DNA from: Laguncularia racemosa
Taxonomy: Eukaryota > Streptophyta > Magnoliopsida > Myrtales > Combretaceae
Assembly: GCA_037954665.1 (NCBI GenBank)
Contig: JBBMOL010000082.1
Coordinates: forward strand, 3,410,001-3,474,000
Direction of reading: 5' to 3'
Length of the DNA stretch: 64,000 nt
A program made the position numbers and the translations under genes. Below are positions 45,363 to 54,747 of this stretch, piece after piece. The number at the start of each line of letters is the position of its first letter. Within the stretch, counting starts at the first letter, position 1. The notes under the pieces are model-generated. The model was not told the DNA's origin. It did no database searches and worked only from the letters and a program-made list of their open reading frames with translations.

Positions 45363-46371
45363 TGATAGGAATTTTTTCGGCACTCTAGATGTTCTCATAA
45401 CTCAATTCGAATGATGATCCAAATCACTTATATTTCACCTTATTTCTTTAATCTAATAAATGATTGAGTAATAATCTTACAGGTGCAATAATATTTCTCT
45501 ATGGTATGCCAAATGACTTACATTAGTTGATCGCCACGGGACATCATCAGATTATCATCCAATGGCCATCTGAGATTGACATCACTTCGATGCATTGGTT
45601 CTTTGAGGATTTATATTATTTTTGTATTTGTAATTGTTCTTTGGACTATTTATGTTGTAATCTTTCTTTTGAGACACTTTCATTTGTTTGTAATTTTCTT
45701 TTAGGACCGGTTACCCTAAAAGTGGCATAGTTGTAATTTTGTGAACTTTTTAACCCTAAAGGGAGCAAGTATAAATACTTTCTTAATTAGGGTTTTGAGG
45801 GGAGAAATTTTTAGAATAAACTCATCATTTTACGTGAGAGAATTAGGGTTTTTCCTTAGTTCAATTCCTCTTATCAATTTCAATCCCAAGAATTGAAATT
45901 GTGGTGAGTGCAACAAAGAGAAATTATGAGTTATATCAATTACTTTTTGTTGTGTTTCCTTTTCAACACTAGTGAGTCATATCTAGGGTTGAATTAGATG
46001 TCTTCTTGGTCAGATTTGATTGCATTTGTAATCGAATTATTAGTGCTTAATTGAGTGGTTTTTATCATTGATCTTTAGTTTTTCATTTAGTCACTCTTGA
46101 ACCGTGATATCAAGTTGTGTGGAAAATGGATCACGGTTATTGTTCTTATTGATCTTTGGTATTATTCACGTGGACTTCAAGTATATTTAGTGATCTCCAT
46201 TGAGGATTACATCATTGTGATATTCATTTCCTTGAAGTTTTGCATTTAGTTCATCTTACACAACTAGGGTCACGTAACATTTTACTCCAATTTGAACCGA
46301 TTTGTTCTTGTCCTTTATGGATTGTTAATTGGATCATTTGCATGTGCTTAAACTCCTTTTCAAGCACATCA
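45363..46371 (+). repeat. 3' LTR of element H
   Basis: 1009 bp, the partner of 41396-42404. The TATA region near 45764 is AGCAAGTATAAATACTTTCT. Confidence 0.92.
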
Positions 46372-46376
46372 GAAAG

Positions 46377-47130
46377 TCTCAAGTCTTTATGTTTGTTTGT
46401 TGCTAACTTATATGTCTAATTTGTAGCCTCTAATTTATGTTTCGTTTCTTTATGCACTTCAACTACTTATTATGCCGTATGCTTTATTGGTATATTAATC
46501 CTCTCACCTCTAGGTAACTTAATTAAATCAAGAGTATGTTGAGGAGGCATTGTATGCATAATGGAAAATGGTGATTTGCTAGTAACACTATTAATAGCAT
46601 CTTTATATGCAAACCTTGCTTGTGATAACGCAACATCGCACTACATTGGCTTATCTCCATAAATACTTTGAACCATTTTACCTAAAGTCTTATTAACCAC
46701 TTTAATTTGTCCATCGATTTGTGGATGAGCTATGCTATTGAAGTTCAAAGATAAATAAAACATTTTGCACAAAGTTTTCCAAAAATAACATATAAACTTG
46801 CTATTGTAGTTAGAAGAATTTGCCTTGGGGATATAAAAAATTTCTTTAAAGAATAATCTAGCAATAGTAACAATAGTAAGGAATGAAATAAGCCAGTTTA
46901 GAAAACTTGTCAACTACTACAAAAATAGAATTAACTTCCCCTTAAGTTTTAGGTAACCCTAATATGAAATCCATAAGCAATTTTTCCTAAAGATTTTAAG
47001 GTACAGGTAAAGTCAAATACATTCTAATGGTTTAGATTGCCCCTTTGCTCTTTAACATACAATATACCTTTGAACAAACTTGTATACATCCCTTCTTCGC
47101 TAGGGTTAATAAAATATATTATTTATTGCT
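46377..47130 (-). pseudogene. Chromovirus R2: integrase core
   Basis: Reading leftward from about 46990: LLMDFILGLPKT, then EVNSIFVVVDKFSKLAYFIP (first catalytic Asp region), FICYFWKTLCKMFYLSLNFN, SIAHPQIDGQIKVVNKTLGK (the block holding the catalytic Glu), and on to EVHKETKHKLEATN. Order and wording are those of a chromovirus integrase. There are many frame breaks. Traces of the zinc-binding region lie at about 47080-47130. Confidence 0.85.
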
Positions 47131-47760
47131 TCAAGTATTTTATCATGGCTTAAACATCCTGTTAAACATTTACCATTTAATTCCTAAATCAATTTCTCTC
47201 GAAGGAAAAATCTAGGTTTGCACAACTGGTTCTTATGCATCAAATACTCATTAAGCATATAAAATCCATCAATTGGGTAATTTGGGATGCCTTTCTCCAA
47301 ATATTAGGAAAATCTTCATCATGCTTGTATTCATCCTTAAGTTGCTTAAAACCTATAATTTTGTTGCTTAAGGTGAGCAACAAAGATGCCTAGTTATTTA
47401 AAGCATTGGTGACTCTGTTTCAAGTACTAAACTTGTGCTTTAACATGAAAGGAATTTTTTTGTAGAAATTGACACCACCTAACCTACATGTCACTACTAA
47501 TCCTCTATTGACTATTGAGGTAGTTTAAAGCATCATGGTTAGAGTATAACGCAAATTCTTTGGCTATTGGGTAATGTTTTCTTATTTTGAGTGCATGCAC
47601 CATTGAGTAAAATTCTTTATCATAGGTGCTTTACTTGCTTCACTAAGTTTCTAACTAAAAAATATCATCAATTACTTCCCTTAGGATAATGTAGCTCTTA
47701 TACCCACTCTACTAACATCACAATCTACTTTAAATAGTTTACTAAAGTTTGGTAATGCTA
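47131..47760 (-). pseudogene. Chromovirus R2: RNase H and linker
   Basis: Reading leftward: LPNFSKLFKVDCDVSRVGI (RNase H start, with the first catalytic Asp in the DCDVS block), FMLKHKFST, a stop, NRVTNALNN (compare HKSGxxNRVADALSR), then GFKQLKDEYKHDEDFPNIWR in the linker before integrase. It is broken by many stops. Confidence 0.82.
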
Positions 47761-48341
47761 AAACCAGGGCTATTCATAGCTTCTCTTTCAAAATTGTAAA
47801 GGGATTGGCTACTTCTTCTCCCCATTGACACTACCCTTTCTTTAAGCATTTTATGTCATTGGTGTGGCAATAATACTAAAATTCTTGATGAAACATCTAT
47901 AAGAGGTAGCCAACCTATGAAAGCTACACAACTTAGAAACATTCTTAGGTGTAGGCTAGTTTCTGACTACCACCCTCAAGCAACATAATATATCCCACAT
48001 AGAGTAGTTTATTTATCAAGAAGCTATAATTTTTAAGGCAAATATACAATTTATTTATTGATTTATTTTTGCAATGTTGTTAGCACTCGTCTTAAATGCA
48101 TTAAATGCGCTTCCTTAGTATAACTATAAATTAGTATGTCATCAAAGTACACCACCACAAATTTGCTAATAAATGGTTTCAATACCTAGTTCATCAATCT
48201 CATAAAAGCATTAGATAACCAAAATGACATCACTATCGCTCATATAACCCTTTTTTTTTTGTCTTAAATGTTGTTTTCCATTCATCATTGGGTCTAATTC
48301 AAATTTGATGGTACCAATTTTTCAACTCAATTTTTGACAAC
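47761..48341 (-). pseudogene. Chromovirus R2: reverse transcriptase, C-terminal half
   Basis: Reading leftward from 48336: LSKIELKNWYHQI, a stop, IRPNDEWKTTFKTKKGLYER, LVMSFWLSNAF, then PFISKFVVVYFDDILIYSYT with an intact Y-x-D-D box (YFDD), then KEAHLMHLRRVLTTLQK. The other half is at 62208-62745, on the far side of Athila element G. Confidence 0.88.
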
Positions 48342-49780
48342 TGATAAGTCGTAAAATACCCTTTATCTAGAGTAATGAAATTGTGCTTTATTGTTGAATT
48401 TTTAGATAATTTGTTGAAGAAAAGGATGCTTAATGGAATGAATGTTAATTTCAGGATCTTCTAGAGTATTTTGGAGCTAAGGGAAGGAGTTTTGAAGAGT
48501 CGGATCAAGTTTGGAAGGAATTGGATACATTACATGTGAAGAGAAAGAATTCTGGAAAGTACACAAGCAAGATACACGCCCATGTACTTTGCTTGTGTAT
48601 ACTGAAGCGGATGTCTAGAAAGTACACGAGCAAAGTACACGCTCATGTACTTTGCTTGTGTATCTAAGTTTTGCTTCTGTTCGATGATGTTTCAAATACA
48701 CGACCAATGTACACTCCCATGTACTTGCTCGTGTATATTCACATAAGGACACTTGGAAGCAAGCATGAGATACACGAACGAGATACACTACTTGTGTATC
48801 CGCTCGTGTATATATCCAACCGGGGTACATGTATAAATAGACCGTTAGTTTGCCCTAGAACCGGAGTTTACGAATTTTTTATTTTCTCTGACTCTCATAA
48901 CAGTAAGGGAAAGAAGATTCTGTCGATTCCAAGGGAGATTGAAGACCCACGAAGAAGAAGATTCTATCTTTAAGGGTTGTGACTATGAATTTTATCTATT
49001 CTTCTAGTAATTGCTTTTCTTTTGTCCAATTTATGGAGGAGTAGACCCTAGATCTAGATTTTATTTGAAACTTCTCTATCATGTGATGAAGATTTGGTCA
49101 TTAATGTGAAGTTGTTGACTTTCTTATGATTAATTGCATGCCCTTCAATTGTTTCTTAGATTCATAGATCCAGAATATGAATTTATGCATGATATCATAT
49201 TAGTTAATTGAGAAATTGCTCTTATGATTAGATTTAATGCAATTAATGAGATTTGATTGTTCTTCTAGAGATAGGAAACAAGAGTCTTCTGTTTACATCG
49301 ATTCTTTTGATGCGAATTCATGTGCTTTATGCAATTCTAGGTTGCTATTAACTAAGGAGAGATCCTATTTGATAAACCTAGGATTAGATAGGTTAATATA
49401 CTTGAGAAAGTAGTTAACTTGACTAGAGAATTCGATAGTATAAGAAGTCAATTACGACAATCTTCAGAAATCTAATGAATTACATGATAGAGAAGGACTA
49501 GAATAAGATCTAGGTTGCTTTTGTTAATTGATAAATCTTCAGAACCATTGTTGTTAGTGAGTTATTAGTTTTAAGATTAGAGTAATTAAGTTTCAACCAA
49601 CATTATTAAGCGGCGGTTAGATAATAGGAACGGAGTTAGTACTAGTAGTTGGTGTATCTCTGAGGGATGACCTTGTGCTTACTCGCTATATTACGCTACG
49701 ATAGGTGCACTTGCCTATTGCTTTGTAGTAGGATTAAGAACAAGAATTCAATTTATTAAAACTACGATTGGCAACGATCA
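48342..49780 (+). repeat. 5' LTR of Athila G
   Basis: 1439 bp. The U3 contains four hairpin units of 39-40 bp (48560-48599, 48623-48662, 48697-48735, 48771-48810), followed closely by a TATA-like GTATAAATAG near 48830. The 3' copy lacks 14 bp of the second hairpin, which accounts for the whole length difference between the LTRs. Confidence 0.95.
48560..48810 (+). repeat. Four hairpin units in the U3 of the 5' LTR
   Basis: Each unit is an imperfect palindrome of 39-40 bp with outer arms TACACRAGC/GCTTGTGTA or TACACGA/TCGTGTA and inner arms such as GTACACGC and GTAC. Units sit 63-74 bp apart, just upstream of the TATA-like box. Equivalent units in the 3' LTR are at 61000-61039, about 61063-61089 (one inner arm lost), 61124-61162 and 61198-61237. 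Confidence 0.9.
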
Positions 49781-49786
49781 AGTTTT

Positions 49787-49805
49787 TGGCATCGTTGCCG
49801 GGGAT
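49787..49805 (+). other. Primer-binding site of Athila G
   Basis: TGGCATCGTTGCCGGGGAT, six bases after the LTR end, is close to the TGGCGCCGTTGCCGGGGAT (tRNA-Asp) PBS of Athila elements. Confidence 0.92.
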
Positions 49806-49927
49806 ACGCCAATATTAGAAACACTTTTTACTTATTAATTTAACCAATTTATTTCTTTCTTATCTTTTTTTCCTTTTCTTCCTAAGAATTTGGAGCTCAT
49901 AATTGATTTGTATTACGTTTACAGTGC

Positions 49928-51302
49928 ATGACCAGAAGTCGCTCCAAGGAACTTGATGTTTTTAATCCTGAGCCAGAGAAAATTATTCGTCGTTATCAGA
50001 AAAAGCAACGCTCGACTGAGTCAACATCATTTGGTATTCAAGAAGAATCACTGAAGGAAGAAATGGCTTATTAAGTCAATAATCGTGCTCAAGAGCTGAA
50101 TCAAGGAAATGTTGTTGTGGATCCCCAGATTCATCAACTGGTTGATAATAGAGATGGCCGAGTTAATGAGCCACCTAGAACCAATTCTAATTTTGCCAGG
50201 CCAAACTTGATAGGCATTAGCTCTAGCATAGCCCGTCCTCGAGTGGAGGCAAATAATTTTGAACTTAAGCCTGTCGTGATTTAGATGGTGCAGCAATATA
50301 CTCAATTTGATGGTTTACAGGATGAAGATCCAAATGCGCATATCCAACTCTTTCTGGAGATATGCAATACCTTCAAATTTAATGGAGTTAGTGATGATGC
50401 GATCCGCCTCAGGCTCTTCCCATTCTCTTTGAAAGGCAAGGCTAAGCAGTGGCTGAATTCTTTACCAAGGAACTCCATTACTACATGGTAAGGTCTTATT
50501 AAGAAGTTTATGGACAAATTCTTCCCTCCTTCAAAGACCGCTAAACTTTGAGCTGAGATTCAATCTTATCATCAGTATGACATGGAGACGTTGTATGAAA
50601 CCTGGGAGAGATTCAAGGACTTAATGCGGAAATGCCCACACCATGGGATCCTAGAGTAGCTTCAAGTTCAAATATTTTATAATGGGTTAAACTATCAAAC
50701 GAGACAAACAGTAGATGCTGCAGCTGGTGGCACCTTGAACCATAAAACTCCTAAAGAAAGTTTGACTCTTTTTGAAGACATGGCTGCGAATAATTATGAA
50801 TGGTCACATGGTAGGGGTAGAGAAAAGAAGGTGGCAAGCATTCTTGAAGTGGATGTGGCTACTTCTATCATGTCCAAAGTTGAGGCTTTATCTAGAAAGA
50901 TCGACGGGTTGGCTGTCTCACAACATCAGCTGGCTATTGTGGAACCCTCAGGTGGTGAGGAAGGGTAAACAGAGCAAGTGGATTATTTGGGAAACCCAAT
51001 TTGGCCCCAGAACAATCCATACAGCAATACTTATAACCCAGGATGGAGAAATCACCCAAATTTTTCTTGGACTAACAAAATTAATATTTATAAGGGCAAT
51101 TCGAATCCTCTACCAGGTTATCAGAGGCCATTGGTCCAGAGTTCCAAACCGCCACTTGAAGATCTCCTCACAAAATTCATCAAGGATTCAGAAGACAGAC
51201 AGAAGTCCTTAGATTTGATTCTGAAAAATCAAGACACGGCTCTGAGGAATCATGAGGCATCAATACACAATCTTGAAAACCTGGTCAGTCAGATAGCTAA
51301 GC
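49928..51302 (+). pseudogene. Athila element G: gag
   Basis: ATG at 49928 (MTRSRSKELDVFNPEPEK), 123 bp after the PBS. The gag domain: YTQFDGLQDEDPNAHIQLFL, RLRLFPFSLKGKAKQWLNSL, then NSITTW, KFFPPSKTAKL, LMRKCPHHGILE. A coiled-coil-like end follows (KDSEDRQKSLDLILKNQDTA). Only a few stops (TAA 50072, TAG 50282, TAA 50489 and others, positions approximate) interrupt it, plus a frame change near 50970. It is cut at NLVSQIAKLL by element A and resumes at 55768. Confidence 0.9.
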
Positions 51303-51307
51303 TTTTG

Positions 51308-52533
51308 TGATAGGAATAAAAATCCGACAAGACCTATCATTAGGGCAAGAACTGAAGGATTTCGAATCTTGGAGATGAGGACCTATTTTGAGCAAATCGA
51401 CCCTGGAATTATTCGTTTACTAACCTCTTTTATCTTATTCATGTATTTTATATTCCAACAGGAATACTTATCATGCTTTACAAGGCAATGGACAAACTCA
51501 CTCAAACTCAGCTTGTAGGTTATCCATGGACCGAGCTGAACCAGCGATGAGCTGGGCCGATGGATCCTATAGAAGACTGGCATATTGAAGAGCATTTCTT
51601 TTATGTATTTTTCATTTTATGAACTATTTTTGGTTATATTTGGTTTTGGGACACTTTTATTTCCTTGTAATTTTCATTTAGGGTTAGCCACCTTAAAAGT
51701 GGCAAACTTGTAATTTTGAGCACTTTTTAACCCTAGGAGTAGCAAGTATAAATACTTGCTTAAGAGAGGGTTTGAGGGGCTAATTTTGCAGAATAAACAC
51801 TTCACATTTCGTGAGAGGGCTTAAGGTTTCCTAATTCCAAAATTCTCTTATCAATTTCAATCCCAAGAAGTTGGAATTGTGGCGAGTGCAACAAGGAGAA
51901 ATCGTGAGTAATATCGATTCATCTTTGTTGTTTTTCATTTCTTCTCTAGTGAGTCATATCTAGGGTTGATTTGAATCTTTCTTGGACTTTTTAGTGATTG
52001 TAATTTGTGGATAATCATCTTGTAAAGGTTGATTGTTCATTGAGATTGAATGCTTCTTAATGATTGGCGTGAATTGGCATTATTGGAAGGATTTTGAGAT
52101 CCTGGTTTTGTGCTTGTCTTTATTGCTTCCTTTTGATATGATTTTACGTGAACTTCATGTTATCTTGTGGTTATTTGGTTAATATTATCATTAGAGATTA
52201 CAATTGAATCATTTGAACAACAATTTCATCAAAATCTACAAGGTGTGCACGTGAAATTACCCTCAAGTGAACCGGTTTGTGTTTTGTGAATTGAGGTGTT
52301 TTCCTTGATTCTTTTTATTGTGCTTAAGCTTGGAATTAGGCACATCATCTTTTTGGTATCAGAGCAATCATCATATTTGGATTTAAGATTAAACACATCC
52401 TAATTGAAGAATCGGTTATAAACATTGGAAATTGATACCATTATTCATGAGATTGAGACTAGTTTGATTGACATTGTTTGATTGTCTTTCAAATTGGTTT
52501 TGTATGTTCTTAATATTGGTTTTAGGCACATCA
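51308..52533 (+). repeat. 5' LTR of element A
   Basis: 1226 bp, TGATAGGAATA...GGCACATCA. Landmarks: the near-palindrome GCCACCTTAAAAGTGGC at 51687-51703, the TATA inverted repeat at 51741-51760, an inner LTR-end-like CACATCA (to 52347), an inner PBS at 52354-52365, and the true end at 52533, fixed by the TTTTG target repeat at the outer end of the 3' LTR. Confidence 0.96.
51741..51760 (+). promoter_or_regulatory. TATA box in an inverted repeat (element A LTR)
   Basis: AGCAAGTATAAATACTTGCT, perfect 8-bp arms around TAAA. The same 20 bases occur in the 3' LTR (54970-54989), in both LTRs of D and in the 5' LTR of B2. The palindrome GCCACCTTAAAAGTGGC lies 37 bases upstream. Confidence 0.8.
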
Positions 52534-52539
52534 TCTTTT

Positions 52540-52551
52540 TGGTATCAGAGC
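52540..52551 (+). other. Primer-binding site of element A
   Basis: TGGTATCAGAGC, complementary to the 3' end of initiator tRNA-Met, six bases after the LTR end. The spacer TCTTTT is the same as at the inner copy (52348-52353). Confidence 0.9.
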
Positions 52552-53544
52552 ACATGTTGAGAGAAGGGAATTGGTTTCATTCAATTTCGTGAAAGTGATC
52601 ATCAATTAGGGTTGATCAAGTGAAAACCGCAATTGTGTTGTTGTTGTTGTTTGAGATTGCGAAATTACTTTGGATTGGGATTTGATTTGCTGATTGTTGG
52701 AGTTGGTTTGGGAAGGTTATTATATCACTTTATGGAAACTAATTCACGTGGAAGAGCAGAAGCACAAAGTGAAGTTTACTTTAGCAATTTTTTTAAATTG
52801 TAAAACTTACCAATTCTTGCCGTGAAGTAGCTTGTGGCGTGAGGAGATGTGTTAGTTGTTGTTGTGACTTCCATTGTGTAATTGTGAATTAGAGGAGTAC
52901 AATTTGCAGATTGCATTGAGTTTTAATTAGTAAGGAAATTGTTTGAATTCAAACATATGCAATTAAGTTGTGGGAGTTAATGATTGCTATTTGAATTTGA
53001 ATTCATTACTTACCAATTGAAGAAGGCTTGCAATTAGTGAATTGGTTTGAATTTCAAATTTGAGTTGCTGCCCATTTTGTTTTAAAGTTATGGTTAGAAC
53101 TTGTGGAAAGTGGAGTACATCTTGTTAATATTGCCGTAGAAGTAAAGTGTATTTGTTGTTGTAGTCATTTGTTATCATTGTCGTAGAAGTGGAGTGCATT
53201 TTGTGTTGTTGCCGTGGAGTTATTGGTGAAGTGAGTGCACCGTGATTGAGGTGTGTGTGGTGGTGCAAAATTTATGGAGTTTTGTTTAGTGTAAGGTGTT
53301 GCACATTGTGGTTATTTGAAGTGTAAAATCAAGGCATGAAAAAGGAAAGTGAGTAATAGAATTTGAAATTCAAACAACTCATTAAATGTGTGAAAGTAAT
53401 TGAACTAGTTACTTAAACACTTGTTGTTGAATTTAATTCTATCTACTTGAATGTAGTTGAGTGTACTTCATTTGCGGTTTGGTTGTGTACTTGAACCTTG
53501 GAAGTGTGAAGATAATTATTGTATTGTTGGATTTTAGTACAATC
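52552..53544 (+). other. Leader of element A
   Basis: About 1 kb, G/T-rich, with TTGTTGTTG (52637-52652) and repeated GCCGTAGAAGTGGAGT-like phrases at 53140-53215. No coding similarity. Confidence 0.6.
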
Positions 53545-54747
53545 ATGTCTAGTGAAATGTTTCATTATGCTAACATATTGCATCGGGACATGACTTCTTT
53601 TCAAACCATTGATGAGGGACAAAGAGAAAACTTGTTCCATACTTCTTGTAGGGTACAAGGAAACTTGTGCGCAATTATTATTGATGGCGGTAGTTGTATT
53701 AATGTTGTAGCTGCATCATTAGTATCGAAGTTGAAACTTGAAATTATCTCACATCTTAAACCCTATACATTACATTGGTTAAATGATCAAGATGGTCTTT
53801 GTGTAACCCAAAGGGCTAGGGTACCCTTCAATATAGGGGACAAGTACTATGATGAGCTTAAATGTGATATTCTTCCTCTTTGTGCATCCCATATATTACT
53901 TGGTAGACCATGGTTGTATGACAGGATGGTATTACATGATGGGTATAGAAATACTTACATGTTTAAAAAGGATGGTAAACGTATAGTATTGAACCCTATG
54001 TCACCATCAGAGGTCCAGGAGATGCAAAGACAGATAAAACAACCATCATAGAATCTTGAGGATCATAGCCACATGATCAAATCATCAGAGGACCAAACTA
54101 TGCAAATGCAGACACCGATGTGCCAACCTTCAGAGGATCCTAATGATCATAGTTAGATGAGCAGACCACCAGAGAGCCAAACTGTTCAAAGACAGTTATG
54201 TTCACCTTCAGAGGTTTTAGAGGGTAATGAGCAATTGGTCCAACCATTAGAAGACCATGAGGATCAGCAGCATACAGATGAGTTAGAAAAAGAGGAAACA
54301 GTTTTAGTGGAACAGGTTGATACAGGGGTAACTTTAGTAGATAATGGGTCATTATTTGTGTTGCAGAAGAGATACATCCTAGAAATGGAGGAGAGAAGAC
54401 AATCACCACCTATAGTATTTCAGTTATTGGGATTCTATAGAGATATTTCTTCAGGTGACTTGCTAGGAGGAAACAAAGTCTCTACTGCATTTGATCTACT
54501 AGATTTGAGGACAAATCTTTTTGAGGCCCGAGGAGATGATAGGAATAAAAATCCAACAAGACCTATCATTAGGGCAAGAACTGAAGGATTTCGAATCTTA
54601 GAGATGAGGACCTATTTTGAGCAAATTGACCCTAGAATTATTCGTTTACTAACCTCTTTTATCTTATTCATGTATTTTATATTCCAACAGGAATACTTAT
54701 CATGCTTTACAAGGCAATGGACAAACTCACTCAAACTCAGCTTGTAG
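53545..54747 (+). pseudogene. Element A ORF: retropepsin, Ser/Gln-rich repeats, LTR-encoded tail
   Basis: ATG at 53545 (MSSEMFHYANILHRDMTSFQ), one frame to 54747, 401 codons, broken only by TAG at 54049 and TAG at 54154. Domains: retropepsin (RENLFHTSCRVQGNLCAIII, DGGSC with the catalytic D-G-G, YYDELKCDILPLCASHILLG, RPWLYDRMVLHDG), then QPSEDxxVQ-like repeats, then LFVLQKRYILEMEERRQSPP. The tail follows, with LDLRTNLFEARGDDRN crossing the polypurine tract. The last ~70 residues come from the 3' LTR and include a hydrophobic run (IIRLLTSFILFMYFIF). The layout equals that of element E although the two have diverged widely. With so few lesions it could have been coding until recently. Confidence 0.85.

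Larger units (their letters stand above)
41396..46371 (+). mobile_element. GAG-PR element H
   Basis: 4976 bp; the target-site duplication differs at one base (GAAAT at 41391-41395, GAAAG at 46372-46376). Both LTRs are 1009 bp (41396-42404 and 45363-46371), starting TGTTGGGAATT or TGATAGGAATT and ending GCACATCA. PBS TGGTATTAGAGC is at 42410-42421. Coding content is gag, knuckle and protease, then the tail LDLKVNLSKAQEDD at the polypurine tract. It is inserted in the integrase of R2. Confidence 0.94.

Noticed and set aside
48671..48973. 100-codon ORF in the Athila G LTR, repeated at 61134-61400
   Set aside because: It is the LTR translated through the U3 hairpins and the R region. It occurs twice only because the LTR does, and has no family similarity.
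50772..51212. 146-codon ORF in Athila G gag
   Set aside because: It is an alternative frame of gag. The overlapping frames 50735-50968 and 50978-51310 give the recognised gag sequence.
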